This document shows positions 18,233-27,358 of a DNA stretch of 64,000 bases, in pieces (position 1 is the stretch's first letter; each line of letters begins with the position of its first letter). The stretch spans positions 62,001 to 126,000 of the forward strand of contig NZ_SLZG01000009.1 of NCBI RefSeq assembly GCF_004341625.1, written 5' to 3'. The translations under genes were made by a program, and so were the position numbers. This DNA comes from Rhizobium sp. BK376 (GTDB lineage Bacteria; Pseudomonadota; Alphaproteobacteria; Rhizobiales; Rhizobiaceae). Under the pieces are notes generated by a model, which did no database searches, was not told the origin of the DNA, and saw only the letters and a program-made list of their open reading frames with translations.

Positions 18233-19027
18233 ATGAAACAGTATCTCGATCTTTTGAGCCATGTGATGGAAACCGGCACCGACCGCGGCGACCGCACCGG
18301 CACCGGCACACGCTCGGTCTTCGGCTATCAGATGCGCTTCGATCTTGCCGACGGCTTTCCTGTCACGACCACGAAGAAGCTGCATCTGCGGTCGATCATC
18401 CATGAACTGCTCTGGTTCCTGAAGGGCGATACGAACATCGCCTATCTCAAGGAAAACGGCGTCTCCATCTGGGATGAATGGGCCGACGAGAACGGTGATC
18501 TCGGCCCGGTCTACGGTGCTCAGTGGCGCTCCTGGCCGACGCCTGACGGAGGTCATATCGACCAGATCGAGCGGCTGATCGAGGGTATCAAGACCAATCC
18601 GAATTCGCGCCGCCATATCGTTTCCGCCTGGAACCCGGCCGAGGTCGACAATATGGCGCTGCCGCCGTGCCACTGCCTTTTCCAGTTCTATGTCTCCGAC
18701 GGCAAGCTTTCCTGCCAGCTCTATCAGCGTTCGGGGGACATCTTCCTTGGGATTCCCTTCAACATCGCATCCTACGCGCTGCTGACGATGATGGTAGCGC
18801 AGGTGACCGGGCTCAAGCTGGGCGATTTCGTCCATACGCTTGGCGATGCCCATATCTACAAGAACCATTTCGAGCAGGCGAAGCTGCAGCTGAGCCGGAC
18901 TCCGAAGGCGCTGCCGACCATGCGGATCAATCCGGCTGTCCGGGATATTTTTTCGTTTAAATACGAGGACTTCGAGCTGGTCGGCTACGAAGCTGATTCA
19001 AATATCAAGGCGCCGATTGCAGTCTGA
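18233..19027 (+). CDS. thyA: thymidylate synthase
   Basis: This 264-residue thymidylate synthase converts dUMP to dTMP using methylene-tetrahydrofolate, giving dihydrofolate. The catalytic Cys146 is in [13 protein letters not shown], the phosphate-binding arginines are in [12 protein letters not shown] and [11 protein letters not shown], and the folate/dUMP loop is in [19 protein letters not shown]. The length matches the short E. coli-type enzyme. It is followed by a small lipoprotein gene and folA, which recycles its dihydrofolate product. The call is certain. Confidence 0.98.
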   Translation: MKQYLDLLSHVMETGTDRGDRTGTGTRSVFGYQMRFDLADGFPVTTTKKLHLRSIIHELLWFLKGDTNIAYLKENGVSIWDEWADENGDLGPVYGAQWRSWPTPDGGHIDQIERLIEGIKTNPNSRRHIVSAWNPAEVDNMALPPCHCLFQFYVSDGKLSCQLYQRSGDIFLGIPFNIASYALLTMMVAQVTGLKLGDFVHTLGDAHIYKNHFEQAKLQLSRTPKALPTMRINPAVRDIFSFKYEDFELVGYEADSNIKAPIAV

Positions 19028-19092
19028 GGCGGCGGGTTTGCAGCTCGCCTAGGATGCCTCGTTTCACACATCTATTTGTCTTGAGGGATAGA

Positions 19093-19413
19093 ATGAAATT
19101 CATTTCGACCGCACTCGCCGCCACTTTGGCCGCGGCAGCGCTTTCCGGCTGTGTCGATCAGGCCAATACGCCGATCCTCGTCCCGGTCTCCTCGGCCGAA
19201 CAGGTTGCTCCGGCTGTCCATGCAATGTGCGTCGGTGACGCCAATGCGGCCTATAACAGGCAGGTCGAGGAATTCAACAAGCGGGCGCAGATGAGCGGAC
19301 AGTACACCCTCACATCCCAGATGAGCTACGATCAGCTCCTGCAGGCAAAGGGCGCTGCCCGGCGGAAATATCTGTCCTGCGTGGCGAGTGAGGGCTACAA
19401 GCCGATCTATTGA
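19093..19413 (+). CDS. small putative lipoprotein
   Basis: This 106-residue precursor starts at ATG 19093, with a signal peptide MKFISTALAATLAAAALSGC, lipobox LSGC and Cys20. The mature part has two further cysteines, in AMCVGDAN and YLSCVASEGY, which could form a disulfide in the periplasm. No family was recognised. It lies between thyA and folA on the same strand, 65 and 25 bases away, so it is probably cotranscribed. A link to folate metabolism is not implied. Confidence 0.75.
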   Translation: MKFISTALAATLAAAALSGCVDQANTPILVPVSSAEQVAPAVHAMCVGDANAAYNRQVEEFNKRAQMSGQYTLTSQMSYDQLLQAKGAARRKYLSCVASEGYKPIY

Positions 19414-19438
19414 TGCCTTGGTCTGGGAGGAAGCCCTG

Positions 19439-19957
19439 ATGTCCCATGTTACGAAAACCATTGTGGTTGCGGTTTCCCGAAACGGCATCATCGGACGCGA
19501 GGGCGGGTTGCCATGGCGGCTGTCGACCGACCTGAAGCGCTTCAAGGCTTCTACACTGGGCAAGCCCGTTGTCGCCGGGCGCAAGACATTCGAATCCTTC
19601 GGTAAACCGCTGCCCGGCCGCCCGAACATCGTCATCACCCGCGATCGCGACTACAGCCCGGCCGATGTGCATGTCGTCCACTCGCTCGTCGAAGCTTATC
19701 GGCTCGCCGAGCAAGTGGCGGGCGAAATGGGGGCGGAAGAGATCTGCATCATCGGTGGTGGCGATATCTATCGGCAGGCGATGGACGACGCCGATAAACT
19801 GCTGATCACCCATGTCGAGACCGAGGTCGACGGCGACACGTCCTTTCCTCCGGTCGATCCGGCCATATGGCAATCAATCGAGGAGATCGCCGTCCCGGCC
19901 GGTGAAAAGGACAATTATCCGACCCGCTTCGTCACCTATGTCCGGCGACAAGCCTAG
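19439..19957 (+). CDS. folA: dihydrofolate reductase
   Basis: This 172-residue enzyme reduces dihydrofolate to tetrahydrofolate with NADPH. Diagnostic segments are VSRNGIIGREGGLPWRLSTDLKRF (substrate loop, split here by its Gly pair), the PVVAGRKTFESF nucleotide strand and IIGGGDIYRQAM. ATG 19439 follows GGGAGGAAG. It regenerates the cofactor oxidised by ThyA, whose gene is two positions upstream. The coding end is separated by about 150 bases from hflK. Confidence 0.96.
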   Translation: MSHVTKTIVVAVSRNGIIGREGGLPWRLSTDLKRFKASTLGKPVVAGRKTFESFGKPLPGRPNIVITRDRDYSPADVHVVHSLVEAYRLAEQVAGEMGAEEICIIGGGDIYRQAMDDADKLLITHVETEVDGDTSFPPVDPAIWQSIEEIAVPAGEKDNYPTRFVTYVRRQA

Positions 19958-20108
19958 GCAAAATCAACTATTTTTCCAATAAATCAGCCGAAGTTCCTCA
20001 AGTCTCGTTGAAAGCCTATGCGCCGATACCTATAACGGTGACAATCGCTGCTGCCTGCCGGTTTCCGCAGGCGAATGCGTGGGGCGTATTATCAACGAAG
20101 AGGTCTTG

Positions 20109-21215
20109 ATGCCTTGGAGCAATCAGAATGGCGGCGGCCCATGGGGCGGCGGCGGGGGGAACAATCAGGGTGGACCTTGGGGGCAAGGACCGAACCGACC
20201 GCGCGGAAGCGGCGGGCCTCCAGATCTGGAAGACATCATCAGGCGTGGCCAGGATCGTCTGAAGCGCTTTCTGCCCGGTGGATTCAACGGTGGCGTCTTC
20301 GTGATCATACTCGGCGTTATAGTCGTCTTCTGGCTTATCCAGTGCATCTATACCGTTCAGCCTGACGAGCGTGGCGTCGAGTCCCGCTTCGGAAGGCCGC
20401 GCGAAGAAATCTCCATGCCCGGCCTGCATTTCCATTTTTGGCCAATGGATAGCGTCGAGATCGTCAAGATCACCGAGCAGCAGCAGAATATCGGCGGCCG
20501 CGCAACATCGAGCTCCACTGCCGGCCTGATGCTGACGGGCGACCAGAACATCGTCAATGTTCAGTTCTCGGTTCTCTATACGATCAGCGATCCCAAGGCC
20601 TATCTCTTCAACCTCGAGAGCCCGGCCGAGACGCTTCAGCAGGTCGCCGAAAGTGCGATGCGCGAGATTGTCGGCCGTCGTCCGGCGCAGGATATTTTCC
20701 GCGACAACCGCCAGCAGATCGCCGTTGAAGTGAAGAACATCATCCAGGATACGATGGACCGCTACCAGTCGGGCATTTCCATCAACGCCGTGCCGATCGA
20801 GGATGCTGCTCCGCCACGCGAAGTGGCCGATGCCTTCGACGAAGTACAGCGCGCGGAGCAGGACGAGGACCGTTTCGTGGAAGAGGCGAACCAATACGCC
20901 AACCAGAAACTCGGCCAGGCCCGCGGTCAGGCGGCCCAGATTCGCGAAGAGGCTGCTGCCTACAAGAATCGCGTGGTCAAGGAAGCCGACGGTGAAGCCC
21001 AGCGCTTCGTTTCCATCTACGATCAGTATGCAAAGGCACCTGACGTGACCCGTCAGCGCATGTTCCTTGAAACCATGGAATCCGTGTTGAAGAACTCCAA
21101 CAAGGTCATCCTCGACAACAAGCAGGGTGTCGTGCCCTATCTTCCGTTGAACGAAATCAACAAGCCGCTCAATCCGGCTCCGTTGTCGCAATCGCAAGCG
21201 CAGGAGGTGAAGTGA
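20109..21215 (+). CDS. hflK: FtsH protease activity modulator HflK
   Basis: This 368-residue SPFH protein has a glycine/asparagine-rich cytosolic N-terminus (about 1-40), one membrane span near 61-83 (VFVIILGVIVVFWLIQCIY) and a periplasmic SPFH domain. It ends with a long charged helix EVADAFDEVQRAEQDEDRF typical of HflK. With HflC it forms the vault-like cage around FtsH that restrains degradation of membrane proteins. ATG 20109 has AGAGG upstream, whereas the ORF extension to 20079 uses a weak GTG. The stop overlaps the hflC start (TGATG), so translation is coupled. Confidence 0.95.
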   Translation: MPWSNQNGGGPWGGGGGNNQGGPWGQGPNRPRGSGGPPDLEDIIRRGQDRLKRFLPGGFNGGVFVIILGVIVVFWLIQCIYTVQPDERGVESRFGRPREEISMPGLHFHFWPMDSVEIVKITEQQQNIGGRATSSSTAGLMLTGDQNIVNVQFSVLYTISDPKAYLFNLESPAETLQQVAESAMREIVGRRPAQDIFRDNRQQIAVEVKNIIQDTMDRYQSGISINAVPIEDAAPPREVADAFDEVQRAEQDEDRFVEEANQYANQKLGQARGQAAQIREEAAAYKNRVVKEADGEAQRFVSIYDQYAKAPDVTRQRMFLETMESVLKNSNKVILDNKQGVVPYLPLNEINKPLNPAPLSQSQAQEVK

Positions 21216-22195
21216 TGTCCTCCAGCCGTTTGCCAGCCATCTTCATCGGTATCGTCATCATCCTTGTGATTGCCTACTCGTCGGTCTTCGTCGTCAATCC
21301 CCGCGAACAGGCAATCGTCCTGCGCTTCGGTCAGATCCGTGACGTGAAGACGGAACCGGGCCTCTACTTCAAGCTGCCCTTCGCCTTCATGGATGCTGAC
21401 CGCGTGCAGTATATCCAGGACCAGGAACTGCGCTTCGATCTGGACAATATCCGTGTCCAGGTCTCGGGCGGCAAGTTCTACGAGGTCGATGCTTTCGTGG
21501 TCTATAGGATCACCGACGCACGGAAATTCCGTGAGACGGTGTCCGGTGACCGCGACGCGGCGGAATCGCGCTTGCGCACCCGCCTCGATGCGTCGCTGCG
21601 CCGGGTCTACGGTCTGCGTGGCTTCGAAGCTGCTCTTTCCAACGAGCGCGCATCGATGATGACGGAAGTGCGCGACGACCTGCACCGCGATGCAGAAACG
21701 CTCGGCCTCAACATCGAGGACGTTCGCATCCGCCGGACCGACCTGACGCAGGAAGTCTCGCAGCAGACCTATGACCGCATGAAGGCGGAACGTCTTGCCG
21801 AAGCAGAACTCCTGCGTGCTCGTGGTAACGAGGAAAGCCAGCGCCGCAAGGCGGTAGCCGACCGCCAGGTGGTCGAGATCGTTGCGGATGCGCAGAAGGA
21901 TTCGGAAGTCCTGCGCGGTGAGGGCGATGCCGAACGCAACCGCATCTTCGCCGACGCCTTCTCCAGGGATCCTAGCTTCTTCCAGTTCTACCGCTCGATG
22001 ACGGCTTATCAAAACGCGCTCGGCTCCAGTGGCACGACGCTCGTGCTGCAGCCGAATTCGGATTTCTTCCGTTACTTCGAGAACCCGAACGGCACGCCTC
22101 CGGCACCGCAGCCCGGCGCTCCGGCGCTCGCTGCACCGTCATCCACGGCGCCGGCTGCTGCTCCGTCCGTTCCGGCGGCTCCTGCAGCGAACTGA
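21215..22195 (+). CDS. hflC: protease modulator HflC
   Basis: This 326-residue partner of HflK has an N-terminal membrane span (AIFIGIVIILVIAYSSVFVV), the SPFH region beginning VNPREQAIVLRFGQ, a helical DRMKAERLAEAELLRARG segment and a Pro/Ala-rich C-terminal tail (about residues 288-326). The ATG at 21215 shares one base with the hflK stop; GTG at 21212 is less likely. The Pro/Ala tail is longer than in E. coli HflC. Upstream of degP, it completes a quality-control operon. Confidence 0.95.
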   Translation: MSSSRLPAIFIGIVIILVIAYSSVFVVNPREQAIVLRFGQIRDVKTEPGLYFKLPFAFMDADRVQYIQDQELRFDLDNIRVQVSGGKFYEVDAFVVYRITDARKFRETVSGDRDAAESRLRTRLDASLRRVYGLRGFEAALSNERASMMTEVRDDLHRDAETLGLNIEDVRIRRTDLTQEVSQQTYDRMKAERLAEAELLRARGNEESQRRKAVADRQVVEIVADAQKDSEVLRGEGDAERNRIFADAFSRDPSFFQFYRSMTAYQNALGSSGTTLVLQPNSDFFRYFENPNGTPPAPQPGAPALAAPSSTAPAAAPSVPAAPAAN

Positions 22196-22223
22196 TTTGC
22201 TGATAGCCTGATGCGATGTTTTT

Positions 22224-22251
22224 GCGGGGCCGTCCGAAAGGATGGCCCCGC
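22224..22251 (+). terminator. strong hairpin after hflC
   Basis: GCGGGGCCGTCC (22224-22235), a GAAA tetraloop and GGATGGCCCCGC (22240-22251) form a 12-bp stem with one G-T pair. The following bases are CAATATATT rather than a T run, so it may be a weak terminator or an mRNA 3' stabiliser between hflC and degP. Confidence 0.55.
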
Positions 22252-22457
22252 AATATATTCGGGCTTTTCTGCTCGCTCAGACGCGGCAATTGCGTCGGTT
22301 CCACGGAAACTATATTGAAGTCCGAAAAGAGCTTGGACGGTCGTCTTAAGGCTGGCTATATGCAGTACGAAATCGCTAAAAGGTGATTTCGTGCTTCATT
22401 ATTCCGCCTTATGTTGATGTTCATATCCGCGACTTCCCTGTTCCATGAGGATGCTTG

Positions 22458-24362
22458 ATGGCTGCCACCATTCGCTTGTCCGTTAGACGCTCGTTCGCCT
22501 TGATGGCCAGCGTGGCATTCATTGCCGGTTCTACCTTGGGCAGCGCCCAGCAAGCGCTTGCGCAGAGTGCGGAGGTCGCGCCAAGCGGCACCACCGCGCC
22601 TGCAACACCAACTCCGCCGGCAGCGCCAACTGCGCCGGACGTGCAAGCCGCACCCTCGACGCCACCAGCTGCGCCTCAGCCAGCGGCTCCGGCGGCACCT
22701 GCACCCGCTCAGGCAGCCAATCCCGCGCCTGTCGCCCCTGCAGCACCTCCCGTTGCCGCAAGCCCAACCGCTCCGCAGCCAGCGGCTCCGGCGCCCGAAG
22801 CACCCGCACCAGCTCAGGCAGTCAATCCTGCGCCCGTTGCTCCGCCAGCGCCTCCCGTCGTCGCGAGCCCGGCTGTGGCCAACGGTCCGGCTTCGGTGGC
22901 CGATCTGGCGCAGGGCCTGCTCGGCGCCGTCGTCAACATCTCGACGTCGCAGAAGGTCAAGGACGAGGGCGTCGGTCCGTCGCCGAAGGTGCCCGAGGGT
23001 TCTCCCTTCCAGGATTTCTTCAACGATTTCTTCAAGAACAGGAACGGGCAGAGCAATAATCACAAGGTGAGCTCGCTCGGTTCCGGCTTCGTGATCGATC
23101 CCAAGGGATACATCGTCACCAACAACCACGTCATCGAAGGCGCGGACGATATCGAGGTGACGTTCCCGAGCGGCAACAAGCTGAAGGCGCGGCTGATCGG
23201 CACGGATACGAAGACCGACCTTTCCGTGCTGAAGGTCGAGCCGAAGCAGCCGCTGACATCAGTGCATTTCGGCGATTCCTCCACCATGCGCATCGGCGAC
23301 TGGGTGATGGCGATCGGCAATCCCTTCGGTCTCGGCGGCTCGGTTACGGTCGGCATCGTGTCGGCACGCGGACGCAACATCAATGCCGGGCCCTACGACA
23401 ACTTCATCCAGACGGATGCTGCGATCAACAAGGGCAATTCCGGCGGGCCGCTCTTCAACATGAAGGGTGAGGTCATAGGCATCAACACTGCGATCATTTC
23501 GCCGAGCGGTGGTTCGATCGGCATCGGCTTCGCCGTGCCTTCCGAGCTTGCTTCGGGCGTCGTGGCGCAGCTGATGGATTTCGGCGAGACGCGCCGTGGC
23601 TGGCTCGGCGTACGTATCCAGCCGGTTACCGATGATGTCGCCCAGAGCCTCGGCCTTGATGCGGCCAAGGGCGCGCTTGTCGCCGGCGTGATCAAGGGTG
23701 GTCCAGTCGACAACGGTTCGATCAAGGCAGGCGACGTCATTCTCAAGTTTGACGGCAAGGTGGTCAACGAAATGCGCGACCTGCCGCGGGTCGTCGCCGA
23801 GAGCCCGGTCGGCAAGGAAGTCGATGTCGAGATCATGCGCGATGGCAAGCAGCAGACCGTCAAGGTCACGCTTGGCCGGTTGGAAGACAGCAACGACAAG
23901 GCTGCCGCGGCCGATACGGACAATTCGGCACCGGGTCTTGCACCCGACGACAACGGCAATGACGACGGCAATGGGGTCATCAATCCCGATCAGGGCGATG
24001 AGGGCGACGATTCGGACGGCCAGGATCAGGGCGATCAGCAGCAGAATCCGGCACCGCAGGCAGTCCAGAACGTGCTGGGCATGAAGCTTCAGGCGCTCAA
24101 TGCCGACAACCGCAAGTCCTTCGGCATCGCCGACAGCGTCGACGGCGTGGTGATCATGGAAATCGCACCCGGATCGGCCGCAGGCGAAAAGGGGCTGAAG
24201 GCCGGTGACGTGATCGTCGAAGTGGCCCAGGAGTTTATGCAGAGCCCAGGCGCCGTTCTGGCAAAGGTCAATACGCTGAAGAAGGAAGGCCGTCGCAACG
24301 CGCAGATGATGATCGCTTCGGCCAATGGCGACCTGCGCTTCATCGCCGTGCCGCTGGAATAG
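22458..24362 (+). CDS. degP: Do-family periplasmic serine endopeptidase DegP
   Basis: This 634-residue HtrA protease/chaperone has a signal peptide (cleavage likely after LAQS), then an unusually long Pro/Ala linker at about 40-145. The trypsin-like domain has His224 in TNNHVIEG, Asp254 in TDLSVLKV and Ser328 in NKGNSGGPL. PDZ1 is around 375-465. An acidic Asp/Gly/Asn linker at about 490-540 (DDNGNDDGNG and GDEGDDSDGQD) precedes PDZ2 at 545-634. It degrades misfolded envelope proteins. ATG 22458 has GAGG at 7 bases. It follows hflKC, as often in proteobacteria. Confidence 0.95.
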   Translation: MAATIRLSVRRSFALMASVAFIAGSTLGSAQQALAQSAEVAPSGTTAPATPTPPAAPTAPDVQAAPSTPPAAPQPAAPAAPAPAQAANPAPVAPAAPPVAASPTAPQPAAPAPEAPAPAQAVNPAPVAPPAPPVVASPAVANGPASVADLAQGLLGAVVNISTSQKVKDEGVGPSPKVPEGSPFQDFFNDFFKNRNGQSNNHKVSSLGSGFVIDPKGYIVTNNHVIEGADDIEVTFPSGNKLKARLIGTDTKTDLSVLKVEPKQPLTSVHFGDSSTMRIGDWVMAIGNPFGLGGSVTVGIVSARGRNINAGPYDNFIQTDAAINKGNSGGPLFNMKGEVIGINTAIISPSGGSIGIGFAVPSELASGVVAQLMDFGETRRGWLGVRIQPVTDDVAQSLGLDAAKGALVAGVIKGGPVDNGSIKAGDVILKFDGKVVNEMRDLPRVVAESPVGKEVDVEIMRDGKQQTVKVTLGRLEDSNDKAAAADTDNSAPGLAPDDNGNDDGNGVINPDQGDEGDDSDGQDQGDQQQNPAPQAVQNVLGMKLQALNADNRKSFGIADSVDGVVIMEIAPGSAAGEKGLKAGDVIVEVAQEFMQSPGAVLAKVNTLKKEGRRNAQMMIASANGDLRFIAVPLE

Positions 24363-24371
24363 CCTGATCTC

Positions 24372-24938
24372 TCAACCGGTCTGCCGGCGGCGCCACTGCT
24401 TAGCCGTCAGCCGATAGAGGATGTGGCGCCTCAGCTGCGGATGGCTATCGGGTATATCGGGATGGTCGAAATCGCCTGATGGGTCGCGCTGCATGCCGAT
24501 CCGGCGCATCACGGCTTCGGAGCGGTCGTTGCCTTCCACCGAGAAGGATATGATCTCGTCGAGCGTCAGCGTTTTGAAGCCATATGCCAGTATGGCTGTT
24601 CCCGCCTCGGTGGCAAATCCATGACCCCAATGCCGGGCCGAAAGCCGCCAGCCGATCTCGACGGCCTCGGCGGGCAGGAGCGGCGCAAGATTGGGCTTCG
24701 ACAGGCCTGAAAAGCCGATGGGCTCTGCCGTTTCCCTGATTTCCAGCACCAGAAAATCCAGACCGTCTTTTGCCGGCATGTTCAGCAGCATGTCGAAGAT
24801 CGCGTCGGCATCGGTCCGCGTTCGCTGAAAGGGGTGGAAGACCAGCACGCGGGGATCGGAATTGACTTCGAAGAACAACTCGCGATCACGCTCCTCGCAA
24901 TTGCGCAGGATGAGCCGGTCCGTCTCGATGCGTATCAT
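24372..24938 (-). CDS. GNAT-family N-acetyltransferase (RimJ/RimL type), copy 2
   Basis: This 188-residue acetyltransferase starts MIRIETDRLILRN at the ATG (24938) that overlaps the upstream stop as ATGA. The acetyl-CoA site is in EIGWRLSARHWGHGFATEAG. It is clearly paralogous to the upstream gene, sharing TDRLILRN, LFFEVNSDPRV, RRTR-type and RIGMQRD segments at matching positions, and has the same length. Substrates of such enzymes are amino groups of proteins, amino acids or antibiotics, and none can be chosen here. Confidence 0.88.
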   Translation of the reverse strand: MIRIETDRLILRNCEERDRELFFEVNSDPRVLVFHPFQRTRTDADAIFDMLLNMPAKDGLDFLVLEIRETAEPIGFSGLSKPNLAPLLPAEAVEIGWRLSARHWGHGFATEAGTAILAYGFKTLTLDEIISFSVEGNDRSEAVMRRIGMQRDPSGDFDHPDIPDSHPQLRRHILYRLTAKQWRRRQTG

Positions 24939-25501
24939 TGCTCGGCTCGCCATTCCTCGGCGGTGATGCGGTAGAGTACGTGCGGTTTGAGGTAGAGGTG
25001 GGTGTCCGGAACACGCGGATGAATGAAGCTGCTCGGGATATCCTGGCGCATCCCGATGCGTTTCATGACAGCGGTCGAGCGTTCGTTGTTGTAGACGGCG
25101 AAGGAGACGATTTCGTCAAGGCCATGCGTCTCGAAGCCATGGGCGAGGGCGGCTTTTGCCCCCTCGCTGGCGAGGCCCTTGCCCCAATATCGGGCTGCAA
25201 GCCGCCAGCCGATCTCGACGGTTCCCAACGGAATATACGGCTCTATATCCGTACGAACCAGCCCGATGAAGCCGATCAACTCGCCGGTCGACTTGAGTTC
25301 GGCCGCATAGAAGCCGAGGCCAGTCTCTGCGATCATCTCCTGCATTCGCGCAAAAACGGCATCGGTCTCGGCGCGAGTTCGGCGAAAGGGGAAGAATTCC
25401 ATGACCCGGTCGTCGGAATTGATTTCGAAGAACAGCTCGCGATCGCCGTCACTGTCGTCCCAGTTGCGGAGGATCAGCCGCTCGGTTTCAAAAATGTGCA
25501 T
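24935..25501 (-). CDS. GNAT-family N-acetyltransferase (RimJ/RimL type), copy 1
   Basis: This 188-residue acetyltransferase, first of a tandem pair, starts MHIFETERLILRNWDDSDGD. It has the acetyl-CoA loop EIGWRLAARYWGKGLASEGAK and the C-terminal MKRIGMRQDIPSSF. Its stop overlaps the start of copy 2 by four bases, so the two are translationally coupled and probably arose by local duplication. The product is cytosolic and its substrate unknown. Confidence 0.88.
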   Translation of the reverse strand: MHIFETERLILRNWDDSDGDRELFFEINSDDRVMEFFPFRRTRAETDAVFARMQEMIAETGLGFYAAELKSTGELIGFIGLVRTDIEPYIPLGTVEIGWRLAARYWGKGLASEGAKAALAHGFETHGLDEIVSFAVYNNERSTAVMKRIGMRQDIPSSFIHPRVPDTHLYLKPHVLYRITAEEWRAEQ

Positions 25502-25548
25502 GGCATGGCTCTGCTTATGGCTGTATTATCAATCGAAGCGGTTGTATT

Positions 25549-26439
25549 TCAGGCTTTGACAAAATCCGTCTTGCGGTAGCCCTGGATGTAGAGAAGGGCG
25601 GTCAGGTCAGCGTTGTCGATGCGCATTCTGGCTTCGGCGGCTACCGCCGGCTTGGCATGCAGGGCGACGCCGGAGCCGGCGAGTTGGAGCATGCCGAGAT
25701 CGTTGGCGCCGTCGCCGACGGCCATTGCCTCGTCGGGTGAAATGCCGAGTGTTCCGGCGATCTCGTTGAGTGCATCGACCTTGGCCTGCTTACCGAGGAT
25801 CGGCTCGGCGACGAAGCCGGTGAGCACGCCGTTTTCCTCGAGCAGGATGTTGGCGCGGTTTTCGTCGAAGCCGAGGGTTGCGGCGATACGGCTGGTGAAG
25901 ACCGTGAAGCCGCCGGAGACGAGGGCGGTGTAAAAGCCCTTCGCCTTCATCGTGGCGATCAGTTCCGGGCCGCCCGGCGTCAGCGTGATGCGCTTGGCGA
26001 TGACGTCGTCGACGACTGACAGGGGCAGGCCTTTCAGCAGGGCGACGCGTTCGCGCAGCGCCGGCTCGAAGGCGATCTCGCCGTTCATGGCGCGGGCGGT
26101 GATCGCGGCGACCTTTTCCTTCAGGCCGACTTCGGCGGCAAGCTCGTCGATGCATTCCTGGCCGATCATGGTGGAATCCATGTCTGCGATCAGCAGCTTC
26201 TTGCGCCGCGTATCCGCATTCTGGACCACGAGATCGATCGGCGCGTTGCCGATGACCGCCAGAATATCGGCTTCCATCGCGCGGATGTCGCTTCCGTCCC
26301 TGAGCGCTATATCGCAGGCGATGCCATCCGCGAGCCAGTAGAGGCCTGATGCGTTGACGGCTTTTGCAGCCTCTTCGGCGAGGGCGGGTGTCAGAACGGG
26401 GTTTGACGGATTGGCAATAAGCGTGGCAACGAAAGCCAT
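25549..26439 (-). CDS. serB: phosphoserine phosphatase
   Basis: This 296-residue HAD phosphatase makes L-serine from phosphoserine, the last step of the phosphorylated serine pathway. Motif I is DMDST with nucleophile Asp86 and acid Asp88. SGGFTVF holds the motif II serine, and VGDGANDLGML is motif IV. The N-terminal 75 residues form the degenerate ACT-like extension seen in rhizobial SerB. The start at 26439 (MAFVATLIANPSNPV) is chosen; the frame extends to 26988, but that region overlaps divergent miaA. The 27-base gap to miaA must contain both start signals. Confidence 0.95.
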   Translation of the reverse strand: MAFVATLIANPSNPVLTPALAEEAAKAVNASGLYWLADGIACDIALRDGSDIRAMEADILAVIGNAPIDLVVQNADTRRKKLLIADMDSTMIGQECIDELAAEVGLKEKVAAITARAMNGEIAFEPALRERVALLKGLPLSVVDDVIAKRITLTPGGPELIATMKAKGFYTALVSGGFTVFTSRIAATLGFDENRANILLEENGVLTGFVAEPILGKQAKVDALNEIAGTLGISPDEAMAVGDGANDLGMLQLAGSGVALHAKPAVAAEARMRIDNADLTALLYIQGYRKTDFVKA

Positions 26440-26466
26440 GATCAGAAACCTTGTGAGCGACAAGTC

Positions 26467-27348
26467 TTGAGCGAGATCGATGCGATCCTGATAACCGGGC
26501 CGACCGCCAGCGGCAAGTCCGCGCTTGCCGTCGAACTGGCGAAAGAGCATGGCGGCGTGGTCGTGAACGCCGACAGTATGCAGGTCTACGACACGCTGCG
26601 GATCCTGACGGCCCGGCCTTCGGATGAGGATATGGAGGGCGTTCCACATTACCTCTACGGCCATGTTCCCGCCGCCCAACCCTATTCGACGGGTGCCTGG
26701 CTGCGGGAGGCCTCGGCGTTGATCGGCGACCTGAAGGTTCAGGGCCGGCTGCCGGTTTTCGTTGGCGGCACGGGGCTTTATTTCAAGGCGCTCACCGGCG
26801 GTCTTTCCGATATGCCCGAAATTCCCGACGATATTCGCAGTCGGTTGCGGCAGCGCCTGCTTGATGAAGGACCGGAAGGATTGCATGGCGAACTCGAAGG
26901 TCTCGATCCCTCGATGGCGGAAAGTCTCAATCCACAGGACGGTCAACGCATCGTTCGGGCGCTGGAAGTGCTTGAAGCCACTGGCCAATCGATTTCGGCA
27001 TTTCAGGACCGCCGCGGCCCTGTCATCGTCGACCCGGATCGTGCCCGCAAGATCGTCGTCTTGCCGGATCGAGCCTTGCTACATCAGCGCATCGACAGCC
27101 GCTTTGAGAAGATGCTGGCAATGGGGGCGGAAGAGGAAGTGAGAGCGCTGCTCGCGCTCGATCTGCCGCCCGAAATGCCGGTCATGAAGGCAATCGGTGT
27201 TTCGCAGATCGCGGCGATGATCCGAGGTGAGATGACTCTTGCGGATGTGTTGCGGACGGGAGCCGCGGCGACCCGCCAATATGCCAAACGGCAGATGACC
27301 TGGTTCCGCAACCAGATGGATGAAAGCTGGGAGCGGATCGCGCCTTAG
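26467..27348 (+). CDS. miaA: tRNA dimethylallyltransferase
   Basis: This 293-residue MiaA adds the isopentenyl group to A37 of tRNAs reading UNN codons. The P-loop is GPTASGKS (11-18), followed by VNADSMQVYDTLRILTARPS, the GGTGLYFKALTGG substrate loop and the C-terminal RQYAKRQMTWFRNQ. The start is taken at TTG 26467 since no in-frame ATG precedes the P-loop and the length then fits the family. It is divergent from serB with only 27 bases between. Confidence 0.95.
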   Translation: MSEIDAILITGPTASGKSALAVELAKEHGGVVVNADSMQVYDTLRILTARPSDEDMEGVPHYLYGHVPAAQPYSTGAWLREASALIGDLKVQGRLPVFVGGTGLYFKALTGGLSDMPEIPDDIRSRLRQRLLDEGPEGLHGELEGLDPSMAESLNPQDGQRIVRALEVLEATGQSISAFQDRRGPVIVDPDRARKIVVLPDRALLHQRIDSRFEKMLAMGAEEEVRALLALDLPPEMPVMKAIGVSQIAAMIRGEMTLADVLRTGAAATRQYAKRQMTWFRNQMDESWERIAP

Positions 27349-27358
27349 GCGGGCTTGC

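Noticed and set aside
18233-18300. Riboswitch upstream of thyA
   Set aside because: The upstream gap is occupied by the tmRNA gene and its promoter; no folate or other riboswitch core was recognised.
24372-25501. GNAT pair as acetyltransferase toxins with antitoxins
   Set aside because: They are RimJ/RimL-type with 188 residues each, coupled to each other, and no RHH antitoxin gene precedes them.
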